From: Flavobacteriaceae bacterium
GTDB taxonomy: Bacteria > Bacteroidota > Bacteroidia > Flavobacteriales > Flavobacteriaceae
Assembly: GCA_015488935.1 (NCBI GenBank)
Contig: WFMU01000358.1
Location: forward strand, 1-5,264
Length of the DNA stretch: 5,264 bases
Reading direction: 5' to 3'
Positions 1 through 5,264 of the stretch are shown here, one piece after another. The notes under the pieces were generated by a model, which worked only from the letters and a program-made list of their open reading frames with translations, ran no database searches and was not told the DNA's origin. The first letter of the stretch is position 1. Each line of letters begins with the position of its first letter. Made by a program: the position numbers and the translations under genes.

Positions 1-192
1 ACCTAAACCTGAGATATTTAAATCTGTAATTCCATTAATATCAGATGTTAACACTTGCCCGTTTACAATATTGTCTAAATCTATATTTTGGTTTATTAAT
101 GCTTGTTCAAAGATTGGATCTGGAATTATGGTGTTTTGTGCTTTTATAGTATTTAAACTAAATACCATAATTACTAGGAGTATTTTTTTCAT
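1..192 (-). CDS. Partial exported leucine-rich-repeat-type protein (N-terminal 64 residues)
   Basis: Reading the minus strand from the ATG at 190-192 gives 64 uninterrupted codons to the window edge; the rest lies to the left of the window. Residues 1-18 form a Sec signal peptide: MKK, a hydrophobic core (ILLVIMVFSL), then a likely cleavage at KA|Q. The mature part begins NTIIPDPIFEQALINQNID and continues with GQVLTSDINGITDLNISGLG. From memory of the family, this 'IPDPxFEQALI...GQVLTSDI.G.T.L.IS' pattern opens many Bacteroidota surface proteins with leucine-rich repeats, which usually end in a T9SS sorting domain. That ending cannot be seen here. The exported N-terminus is clear; the LRR assignment is an inference from the first repeat-like LxxLxIS turn. 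The gene is divergent from the NRDE gene with a 30-bp gap, and a TAnnTTTG element sits 16 nt upstream of its start. No Shine-Dalgarno sequence is visible, as is usual in this phylum. Confidence 0.85.
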   Translation of the reverse strand, partial: MKKILLVIMVFSLNTIKAQNTIIPDPIFEQALINQNIDLDNIVNGQVLTSDINGITDLNISGLG

Positions 193-200
193 TATTTTTG
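193..200 (+). promoter_or_regulatory. Candidate Bacteroidota -7 element for the NRDE gene
   Basis: The plus strand reads TATTTTTG, matching TAnnTTTG exactly. It ends 23 nt before the ATG at 223, so a start near 206 would give a leader of about 17 nt. There is no convincing -33 TTG around 169-174, which lies inside the divergent gene's signal-peptide codons. The AT-rich background makes chance matches possible, but position and orientation both fit. Confidence 0.45.
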
Positions 201-207
201 TTTTTTA

Positions 208-215
208 CAAATTTA
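208..215 (-). promoter_or_regulatory. Candidate Bacteroidota -7 element for the exported LRR-type gene
   Basis: On the minus strand 215-208 reads TAAATTTG, an exact match to the Bacteroidota sigma-factor -7 consensus TAnnTTTG. Transcription would start near 202, giving a leader of about 10 nt before the ATG at 192. No TTTG or TTG is seen at the expected -33 spacing (roughly 235-239), so support rests on the -7 element and its position alone. It overlaps the region of the opposite promoter at 193-200. Confidence 0.5.
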
Positions 216-222
216 AGAAAAA

Positions 223-963
223 ATGTGTACGGTTACCTATATTCCATTAAGCAAAACGGATTTTATTTTAACTTCGAGTAGAGATGTGCCTTTTGTTAGA
301 GAAAAAGCACTTTTACCAAAATTGTATGTTGAGGATGGTGTCGCAATTACCTATCCTAAAGATGGCAGAGCTGGTGGCACTTGGATTGGGCATAGCGATA
401 GAAAAAGATTAATTTGTTTGCTTAATGGTGGGTTTGTTAATCATTATTTAACTGCTAATCCCGATACTAAATATCGAAAAAGTAGGGGAATTATTGTTTT
501 AGATTTGTTGAAAGAAGTTGCCATTAATTCCGCTTTAAGCGATATTAATTTAACTAATATTGAGCCTTTTACTTTGGTTATTGTAGATTGGAATGCGTTG
601 GATGATGGTACGGAGTCGCTTCAATTAATTGAATTGGTTTGGGATGGTAATAAAAAACATATTAAAATTTTACCTCAGAAAATGCATATTTGGTCTTCGG
701 CTACTTTGTATGATGATAATATGAAAGGGATGCGTGAGGATTGGTTTATGGAATGGCAAAATTCTTTTTGTCCGAAACACGTTTCTAAAGCGGAATTAAA
801 CGCGCTTTATAAGTCTCGTATTTTAAATTTTCATAGGTATGCTGGTATTGGCGATTGCAATGTGGATGTGCTTATGAAACGTAAAAAGGTTGGTACGGTT
901 AGTATTACGCAAGTTTCTAAAATAGATGGCGCAGTTGTTATGGATTATGAGGCTATTTTGTAA
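223..963 (+). CDS. NRDE/TANGO2-family protein
   Basis: This is a complete 246-residue cytosolic protein with no signal peptide or membrane segment. It opens MCTVTYIPL, with the Cys2 typical of the NRDE (Ser/Thr-rich, TANGO2) family, thought to share the Ntn-hydrolase fold in which Cys2 would become the N-terminal nucleophile. Further family signatures are ILTSSRD at 15-21 (the slot of the NRDE motif), AGGTWIG at 50-56, CLLNGG at 65-70, and the late segment IWSSATLYDD at 156-165. The length is normal for the family. An in-frame TAA at 214-216 excludes any longer start, and Cys2 supports the ATG at 223. Bacterial members have no firmly assigned reaction; animal and worm TANGO2 relatives have been linked to heme and lipid handling, so any such role here is inference. 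One oddity is that the motif reads SRDV rather than NRDE, so the Asn and final Glu are replaced. The gene is monocistronic, divergent from the exported protein gene and convergent with the regulator gene. Confidence 0.88.
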   Translation: MCTVTYIPLSKTDFILTSSRDVPFVREKALLPKLYVEDGVAITYPKDGRAGGTWIGHSDRKRLICLLNGGFVNHYLTANPDTKYRKSRGIIVLDLLKEVAINSALSDINLTNIEPFTLVIVDWNALDDGTESLQLIELVWDGNKKHIKILPQKMHIWSSATLYDDNMKGMREDWFMEWQNSFCPKHVSKAELNALYKSRILNFHRYAGIGDCNVDVLMKRKKVGTVSITQVSKIDGAVVMDYEAIL

Positions 964-965
964 AT

Positions 966-1649
966 TTAATGTTGTTCATCGAAATATTGTGCTAAATTAA
1001 ATTTGGCAAAGTGTTCGAATTTTATGGTGGTTATTTGTAGTGTTTCTATTTTGTCTAATCGAAATTCTCTTATATCGTTTCTTAGCATACAATATCCTAT
1101 TAATATCCAATCGTTTTCGGTAAAATACAAGGCGAGTGGTTTTACATTTCGCTTGGTTATTTCGTTTTTATAAATGGATTTATAGGTGAGTTGTAATTCT
1201 AAAAAATCGGTAATTCCTCTTTGGATTTTTGATAGGTAGTCGCTTTTTGGATTTATTTCGTATTTATTATCGGCACTTATTCGTTCTTCTAATAATTCTA
1301 TTTTTTCTTTTTGTCTTTTTCGCAGTACAGATTTTATTTTTATTAATGCCGATGTGTAGTTTTTAGATAAGGATTTTTCGTTTTTTTGTGTTACGAGTTT
1401 ATCTGCCGTTATCATGGCATTTGCTTCTTCTTCGGTAAACATAATTGGTGGTAATCTGTAGCCATCTACTATAAAATAGCCAACACCGTTTTCGGAGCCT
1501 ATTGGTACTCCTGCTTCTTGTAGGGTTCTTATGTCTCTATACACAGTTCTGAGGCTTATTTCGAAGCGTTCTGCTAGTGTTTTTGCGGTTATTACTCGCT
1601 TGGATTGCAATTGTGTTAATATTGCGGTTATGCGGTTTATTTTATTCAT
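966..1649 (-). CDS. HTH (HTH_11) and WYL-domain transcriptional regulator, YafY type
   Basis: This 227-residue cytosolic protein begins with a winged helix-turn-helix at about residues 4-60. TAKTLAERFEISLRTVYRDI (21-40) spans the HTH, with its recognition helix over SLRTVYRDI, and IGSENGVGYFIVDGYRLPP (50-68) is the wing typical of YafY-like regulators. A charged helical linker follows at about 70-135. Residues 150-205 form a WYL-type sensor domain, with K170-P171 (VKPLALYF), WILIGYC at 181-187 and the arginine-rich LRNDIREFRLDKI at 189-201. WYL domains are generally thought to bind a nucleic-acid or small-molecule ligand; the ligand here is unknown. The signature Tyr is Ile (W-I-L), and the protein ends soon after the WYL core, so the C-terminal WCX extension of longer relatives (about 310 residues) is missing; short forms of this kind occur in Bacteroidota. 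The ATG at 1649 is the first in-frame start near the end of the similarity and lies 25 nt from a palindrome that may be its own operator. The gene target cannot be read from context. Confidence 0.93.
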   Translation of the reverse strand: MNKINRITAILTQLQSKRVITAKTLAERFEISLRTVYRDIRTLQEAGVPIGSENGVGYFIVDGYRLPPIMFTEEEANAMITADKLVTQKNEKSLSKNYTSALIKIKSVLRKRQKEKIELLEERISADNKYEINPKSDYLSKIQRGITDFLELQLTYKSIYKNEITKRNVKPLALYFTENDWILIGYCMLRNDIREFRLDKIETLQITTIKFEHFAKFNLAQYFDEQH

Positions 1650-1671
1650 CTTAATAATTTCTTTTACATGG

Positions 1672-1679
1672 CAAATTTC
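1672..1679 (-). promoter_or_regulatory. Weak candidate -7 element for the WYL regulator
   Basis: On the minus strand 1679-1672 reads GAAATTTG, one mismatch from TAnnTTTG. It is the only TTTG on that strand between the regulator start and the upstream terminator, and it ends 23 nt before the ATG, the same geometry as the other promoters in the window. No -33 TTG is present near 1699-1702, so the promoter would be weak or helped by another protein. Confidence 0.3.
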
Positions 1680-1687
1680 GTGAAATT
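1674..1687. promoter_or_regulatory. Inverted repeat, candidate operator for the WYL regulator
   Basis: The sequence AATTTC-GT-GAAATT is a perfect 6-bp inverted repeat with a 2-bp centre. It lies 25 bp upstream of the regulator's ATG and overlaps the only candidate -7 element of that gene. HTH/WYL regulators commonly bind dyads and control themselves, so repression from this site is a reasonable inference. The arms are AT-rich, so chance occurrence is not excluded. Confidence 0.35.
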
Positions 1688-1740
1688 GTTTTTAAAATGA
1701 GTTATTATTAGCATTAAAATATTTGTTGTTTAGCGTTCGG

Positions 1741-1767
1741 TAGATAATTTCATGTATAAATTGTCTA
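1741..1767. other. Imperfect stem-loop in the intergenic region
   Basis: Positions 1741-1750 (TAGATAATTT) pair with 1758-1767 (AAATTGTCTA) through 10 bp including one G-T pair, around a 7-nt loop. A second inverted repeat follows: ACTCTTTA at 1771-1778 against TAAAGAGT at 1797-1804. Neither is followed by a clear T-tract, so they do not look like terminators. They lie about 90-155 nt upstream of the regulator start. Their role is unknown, and AT-rich composition could produce them by chance. Confidence 0.25.
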
Positions 1768-1851
1768 TTAACTCTTTATATCGTACTTTTTTCTCTTAAA
1801 GAGTGTAAAGTTCTTAAGTTAAACTGTATAGTTATTTTAATTTACTTATTA

Positions 1852-1894
1852 TTAAAACTAAAAAGGCTGTTATTGACAGCCTTTTTAGTTTTAA
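1852..1894 (-). terminator. Strong intrinsic terminator of the large secreted protein gene
   Basis: A perfect 19-bp stem (1852-1870 against 1876-1894) encloses a 5-nt loop. The GC-containing part is GGCTGT/ACAGCC near the loop, and the outer stem is A-rich on one side and T-rich on the other, so in the minus direction the RNA ends in a broken U-tract (CTTTTTAGTTTTA). It begins 14 nt after the stop codon at 1908-1910, exactly where a terminator for that gene belongs. Because the flanks are symmetric it could also stop transcription on the plus strand. Confidence 0.92.
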
Positions 1895-1907
1895 ATACAG
1901 TTATTCA

Positions 1908-4900
1908 CTATTTTTTTATAATTTTTACTGTTTTACTTCCAGTATTGTTTTCTGTTACTTTTATATAATAAATTCCTTTTGATAAATTCAAATTTAAATC
2001 TATTTTTTGTCTATTTTTAAATAACTGTTTCGAAATAGTTTGTCCAATCACATTTATGATTTCTATATCAATAGTATTCAAAATTTCACCAAAATCAAGT
2101 GTTAATTTACTATCTGTTGGATTTGGATAAAATTTTATTTTAGATAAAACTTCATCGGTAACAGCAGCAGTTGAATTTTCGACAATAATAGTATAATCTT
2201 CTACTTCTCCATTAGCACCTTCTCGGCAAGGATCTACAGGTTCGGCTCCTCCTTTTGTAATTACACGCATACGTGTTGTAGTAGGATCAATATTATTTGG
2301 TATGGTTATACTAAGTGGCGATAAACTGGTTGGTCTATCATTTTTATTTTTTATTTTTCCTAAATAATATCTTTCACTAGCTTCAAATTCATAATTATGA
2401 TTCCAATCTATCCACACAGCTGTTTTGTAGCGTACATTTCCATCGGTATTTACATTTACAGTCATGTCATACGGCATACCCTTGGTTACTGTTGTACTAA
2501 TGGATGTAAAATCTTCATAACCGTTAGTTTTTGTTGAAGCATTATTTATAGTATTGAAATTTACTAACGTAGTACTTGCATTATTATTGGTATTTCCAAT
2601 GGCATTACAATAAACAGCATCTTTTACCGTGTACATAAATTTGTATGTTTTTGATGTATCGTTATTACTTCCTGTGGCAAATACTTTAAAATATATTTTT
2701 GTTCCTGCTACTTCATTAGGTAAAGGTGTATTTGATTTCCATTGATTTCCACCTATACTACTCATAGGTATAACATTATTAAAATCTACCGAATTTAATG
2801 ACCATCTTACTTCTACATTGCTGAGCGTTCCTGCATATTCTATTTCGGAATATACATATTGATCTAATCCTTCTTTAGGTGTTGTTTTTGTTGGCAAATC
2901 GGTTATTTCTGTTTTTACTATAGCAGGATAATTTTCTTTACCGATAAGTTTACATTCCCAACTACCTCTACCAAAAGTAGCTGCTCTCAATGTATTTGTT
3001 CCGGTAACAATTTTTAAATCATTAATAGAAATATTGGGTAAATTGGTATTGTACAATGTCCAAGTTGTACCAGTTATTGGTTTTGTATAAACACCTATTT
3101 CGGAACCTACATAGATGTTTTGGTCATCATCTATTACCATTGTTCTTAAAGGCATATCTCCTAAATTAGAAGTAATATTTTGCCAAGAAGTACCTCCGTT
3201 TTCTGACATAAATATTTTTTCGCCATTATTTTCATAAGAATTGTATAATACAAATATTCTATCATCATTATTTGGATCTATGTATAATCCTCTGATACTA
3301 CTATTAGGCAGTCCGTTTTGTATATCAACAAATGTACTTCCTCCATCGGTAGATTTTTTTATTTTAGCATTACGAGATATGATTATAATATTAGAGTTAT
3401 TTTCAGCAATTACTGCTTGTTTTATAACTCCAGTAAAAACATTTGCGGCTTTTTGCACCCAAGTATCTCCAAAATCTTCAGATTTCCACACGCCGAGTTT
3501 AAAATCATATAATGTCATTTGATTGTTAGGGTCAATTACTATTGGAGCAACAAAAGAACCTTCTTCTGAACCTGCTCTAAAATTTTGAACCTTAGAATAT
3601 CCACCATTTTCAGTTCTGTTTCTGATTGCATATTGCGAACTTCCTATTGCCCAATTATAATTTAAAGGATGAAAAAGACCTACACCACCATCTCCTGCAA
3701 CAAAATCTACCCAATGTTCTTCTCTTTTTATAGCCGTACCATTATCTTGACATCCTGTAATAAAACGATTACTATTTGATTGGCTTACTCCAAGTCTGTA
3801 GTTTTCTCTCATAGCAGTTCCTGTTTGAACATTTTGATTGAGTAATGTCCAATCATCTCCATTATTTTCACTTTTACAAAACCAACCATCTGTACCAATA
3901 TAAAATACGCCATTAATACATTTTGTAGGATGTAAATCTACGTGTACATAATTGGTACTTGTCATAAATTGCGTATATGAATTTGACGTATCTGTAGCAT
4001 TAGAACTGCTAACGGAAGATGCAGTTACCGCAGTAAATGTTTGTCCATCATCTGTAGATCTTCCTATATTTATATATCCTCTTAGCATAAGCGTATTATC
4101 TAAATCGCTTACAGCAAAACCTCCATTTCCTTGAACAGGATTACTTAAAAATGTAAAATCTAATCCGTTATTTGAAGATTTAAAGATTCCGTTTTGAGAG
4201 GAAAAATAAACACAGTCTGGACAGGCAGGACTTGTAGAAAATTGTCCGTTTTTAGCATTATTATTTCCTACTATTTCATTGGATAATGTAAATGTAAGTC
4301 CTTGATCATTTGATATATAAATTTTATTAATTTCTGTAGTTTTTTCATAAACATAAATAATATTAGCATTTGTTGGATGAAAAGCAATATCAATAACATC
4401 TACATTGTCCAAAATTTTAGTGTAAGTAGTTAATTTATCTGTAGATCGATAAAGCCCATCATTGGCACAAACAAAAACAATATTATCATTTTGTGGATGA
4501 TATTTTACTTTTCTTACTCGAAAATCATAGCCAAGACCCAAATTAATGTCCAATGGATTGATAGCTGTAGTAGTCCAAGTATCTCCTCCGTCTGTAGATT
4601 TATAGATACCATTAGAATATTCATTTCCAGAATTATTTACACTGATTAATAGTTCATTTCTATCCGTAGGAGACACTCCAAAATTATTTACACCAGTAGA
4701 AAATAAATAATCTGTTTTTGGTTCCCAATTTACACCACCATCGGTAGTTTTAAAGATACCTCCACTTCTTGACGAAATATACATATAGTTGGTATCATTT
4801 GGATCTACATAAAAATCGATAACACGTCCTATTCCTACCGAAGGTTTATAACATACGGTATCAATTTTAAAAGGACCTAATTCTTGCCAGTTATTCGTTG

Positions 4901-5207
4901 TTGTAGTATTTCTTGAGGCTACATTGTTATTTTTAAATTTTAAAAATGATTTTACACCAAGATTTGGGTCGGTGTTTTTTCTGTTTCCCGAAGGATAATA
5001 TTTTGATTCGTTTTCATACAACCATCTTTGATAAGGTTTCCAACCAGAACCTTTCTTATTTTTATCGTGTGTTTTAAAATAATTTTCTGCTTCATTTACA
5101 ACATCGTAAATATTGACGTTTCGGTCTTTCATCATTGTTCTAAACTTTTGCGAATAGATAGTGTTATAAAACGATAAACTAATGAGAATAAATAGAATTT
5201 TTTTCAT
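1908..5207 (-). CDS. Secreted Asp-box beta-propeller (VPS10/BNR-like) protein with GEVED domain and T9SS sorting tail
   Basis: This 1099-residue protein is exported through Sec (signal peptide 1-19, MKK then ILFILISLSF, likely cut near YS|Q) and then across the outer membrane by T9SS. Residues 21-100 form a family-like N-terminal segment with GSGWKPYQRW (53-62) and YPSGNR (71-76). Residues 105-755 are beta-propeller, opening with GRVIDFYVDP (127-136) and carrying Asp-boxes of the form S-x-D-x-G-x-T-W/F at about 154, 204, 299, 344, 384, 446, 576, 619 and 668, with degenerate ones at 255 and 710. A QDNGT (487-491) plus GDGG (505-508) pair lies in the 120-residue stretch without a box. Residues 762-861 look like an Ig/FnIII-like sandwich. 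Residues 866-1009 are a GEVED domain (VWIDWNHNYEF at 931-941, GEVEDY at 1000-1005). Residues 1020-1099 are the sorting tail (KFYPNPTDSKL, then LSKGIYYIKV and a lysine-rich end). No protease motif or sialidase arginine triad is evident, so adhesion, glycan or protein binding is likelier than catalysis, but function is unproven. It appears monocistronic, with its own promoter and terminator. Confidence 0.93.
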   Translation of the reverse strand: MKKILFILISLSFYNTIYSQKFRTMMKDRNVNIYDVVNEAENYFKTHDKNKKGSGWKPYQRWLYENESKYYPSGNRKNTDPNLGVKSFLKFKNNNVASRNTTTTNNWQELGPFKIDTVCYKPSVGIGRVIDFYVDPNDTNYMYISSRSGGIFKTTDGGVNWEPKTDYLFSTGVNNFGVSPTDRNELLISVNNSGNEYSNGIYKSTDGGDTWTTTAINPLDINLGLGYDFRVRKVKYHPQNDNIVFVCANDGLYRSTDKLTTYTKILDNVDVIDIAFHPTNANIIYVYEKTTEINKIYISNDQGLTFTLSNEIVGNNNAKNGQFSTSPACPDCVYFSSQNGIFKSSNNGLDFTFLSNPVQGNGGFAVSDLDNTLMLRGYINIGRSTDDGQTFTAVTASSVSSSNATDTSNSYTQFMTSTNYVHVDLHPTKCINGVFYIGTDGWFCKSENNGDDWTLLNQNVQTGTAMRENYRLGVSQSNSNRFITGCQDNGTAIKREEHWVDFVAGDGGVGLFHPLNYNWAIGSSQYAIRNRTENGGYSKVQNFRAGSEEGSFVAPIVIDPNNQMTLYDFKLGVWKSEDFGDTWVQKAANVFTGVIKQAVIAENNSNIIIISRNAKIKKSTDGGSTFVDIQNGLPNSSIRGLYIDPNNDDRIFVLYNSYENNGEKIFMSENGGTSWQNITSNLGDMPLRTMVIDDDQNIYVGSEIGVYTKPITGTTWTLYNTNLPNISINDLKIVTGTNTLRAATFGRGSWECKLIGKENYPAIVKTEITDLPTKTTPKEGLDQYVYSEIEYAGTLSNVEVRWSLNSVDFNNVIPMSSIGGNQWKSNTPLPNEVAGTKIYFKVFATGSNNDTSKTYKFMYTVKDAVYCNAIGNTNNNASTTLVNFNTINNASTKTNGYEDFTSISTTVTKGMPYDMTVNVNTDGNVRYKTAVWIDWNHNYEFEASERYYLGKIKNKNDRPTSLSPLSITIPNNIDPTTTRMRVITKGGAEPVDPCREGANGEVEDYTIIVENSTAAVTDEVLSKIKFYPNPTDSKLTLDFGEILNTIDIEIINVIGQTISKQLFKNRQKIDLNLNLSKGIYYIKVTENNTGSKTVKIIKK
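1911..2150 (-). other. T9SS type A C-terminal sorting domain (within the large secreted protein)
   Basis: Codons 1020-1099 encode a canonical Bacteroidota sorting tail of about 80 residues. It contains FYPNPT (1026-1031), a central IEIINVIGQTI strand pair (1048-1058), LSKGIYYIKV (1075-1084) and the terminal KTVKIIKK. In known cases this domain is recognised by the T9SS and removed during attachment to surface lipopolysaccharide or release. The genes of the secretion machinery are not in this window. Confidence 0.93.
2181..2612 (-). other. GEVED domain (within the large secreted protein)
   Basis: Codons 866-1009 show the order expected of this domain: YCNA at 867-870, a GYEDFTSIS segment at 896-904, VWIDWNHNYEFEASE at 931-945 (acidic, possibly metal-binding), RMRV at 979-982, and GEVEDYTI at 1000-1007. 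Cys868 and Cys994 frame the domain and could form a disulfide; that pairing is inference. GEVED domains are common accessory modules of exported bacterial proteins, and their role is not well established. Confidence 0.88.
3060..4748 (-). repeat. Asp-box (BNR) repeat region of the beta-propeller
   Basis: Eleven Asp-box positions fall between codons 154 and 716. The best copies are TTDGGVNW (154), STDGGDTW (204), STDDGQTF (384), SEDFGDTW (576) and STDGGSTF (619). Start-to-start spacing is about 40-62 residues except for one 130-residue step between 446 and 576. Each box is a beta-hairpin turn of a propeller blade, so the count suggests about ten or more blades or two propellers in series. The repeat is visible in DNA as recurring plus-strand words such as CCATCGGTAG (for example near 3343 and 4738). 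Confidence 0.85.
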
Positions 5208-5235
5208 AAAAGATGGCTTAAATAGTTAATTTTCA

Positions 5236-5243
5236 CAAAAGTA
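5236..5243 (-). promoter_or_regulatory. Candidate Bacteroidota -7 element for the large secreted protein gene
   Basis: On the minus strand 5243-5236 reads TACTTTTG, an exact match to TAnnTTTG. It ends 29 nt upstream of the ATG at 5207, giving a leader of roughly 20 nt that lacks a Shine-Dalgarno sequence. The expected -33 element would fall at or just past the right edge of the window, so it cannot be tested here. Confidence 0.55.
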
Positions 5244-5264
5244 TTCTTTTTTTTATTTATTATA

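Larger units (their letters stand above)
1650..1907. other. Non-coding gap between the regulator and the large secreted protein gene
   Basis: This 258-bp gap lies between the start of one minus-strand gene and the stop of another. It holds the regulator's candidate promoter and operator (1672-1687), an AT-rich stretch with short inverted repeats (1741-1804), and the terminator at 1852-1894. Open frames here are trivial, the longest I noticed being a 15-codon frame from 1752 without support. No tRNA, riboswitch or transposon end is recognisable. Confidence 0.7.

Noticed and set aside
1752..1799. 15-codon plus-strand frame beginning at an ATG in the intergenic gap
   Set aside because: It is very short, has no ribosome-binding context or plus-strand promoter, and overlaps the inverted repeats; chance is the simpler explanation.
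3318..3512. 64-codon plus-strand open frame
   Set aside because: It overlaps another antisense frame and the real minus-strand coding sequence; its composition is that of reverse-complemented codons.
3241..3522. 93-codon plus-strand open frame
   Set aside because: It is fully antisense to the propeller-coding region of the large secreted protein, with no family resemblance or promoter; it is a shadow of the real gene.
3952..4134. 60-codon plus-strand open frame
   Set aside because: It is antisense to Asp-box codons 358-418 of the secreted protein, and nothing supports translation.
3060..4748. Recurring DNA words that could suggest a tandem DNA repeat or CRISPR-like array
   Set aside because: The repeats are codons for Asp-box motifs at protein blade spacing within one continuous reading frame, with variable sequence between them.
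3060..4748. Sialidase (neuraminidase) activity suggested by the Asp-boxes
   Set aside because: Asp-boxes are structural and occur in many propellers; no FRIP motif or arginine triad was seen, and the QDNGT/GDGG pattern fits VPS10-like surface proteins better.

Overview
The window looks like ordinary chromosome from a low-GC member of Bacteroidota, most likely a Flavobacteriia-like lineage. Four things point there: a C-terminal type IX secretion (T9SS) sorting domain, a second secreted leucine-rich-repeat-type protein, AT-rich gene starts without Shine-Dalgarno sequences, and promoter -7 elements of the Bacteroidota form TAnnTTTG. No species can be named.

Layout, left to right. Positions 1-192 (minus) hold the first 64 codons of an exported protein that runs off the left edge. 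Only 30 bp away and divergent is a complete NRDE/TANGO2-family gene (223-963, plus). It converges, with a 2-nt gap, on a gene for an HTH/WYL-domain regulator of the YafY type (966-1649, minus). Positions 1650-1907 are non-coding: a candidate operator and promoter for the regulator, a weakly structured AT-rich stretch, and a strong 19-bp-stem terminator belonging to the next gene. Positions 1908-5207 (minus) encode one 1099-residue exported protein: signal peptide, a family-like N-terminal segment, a long Asp-box (BNR/VPS10-like) beta-propeller region, a beta-sandwich, a GEVED domain and a T9SS sorting tail. Its promoter -7 element lies at 5236-5243.

How the genes relate: the two exported proteins are probably cell-surface or secreted T9SS clients, but they are not in one operon. 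The NRDE protein is cytosolic, and the regulator's target is unknown; its own promoter is the only candidate operator seen. I see no mobile element, CRISPR array, tRNA, rRNA, defence cassette or other clearly new system. The most interesting points are the overlapping divergent promoters at 193-215, the palindrome over the regulator's putative promoter, and the unexplained N-terminal and central parts of the large secreted protein.
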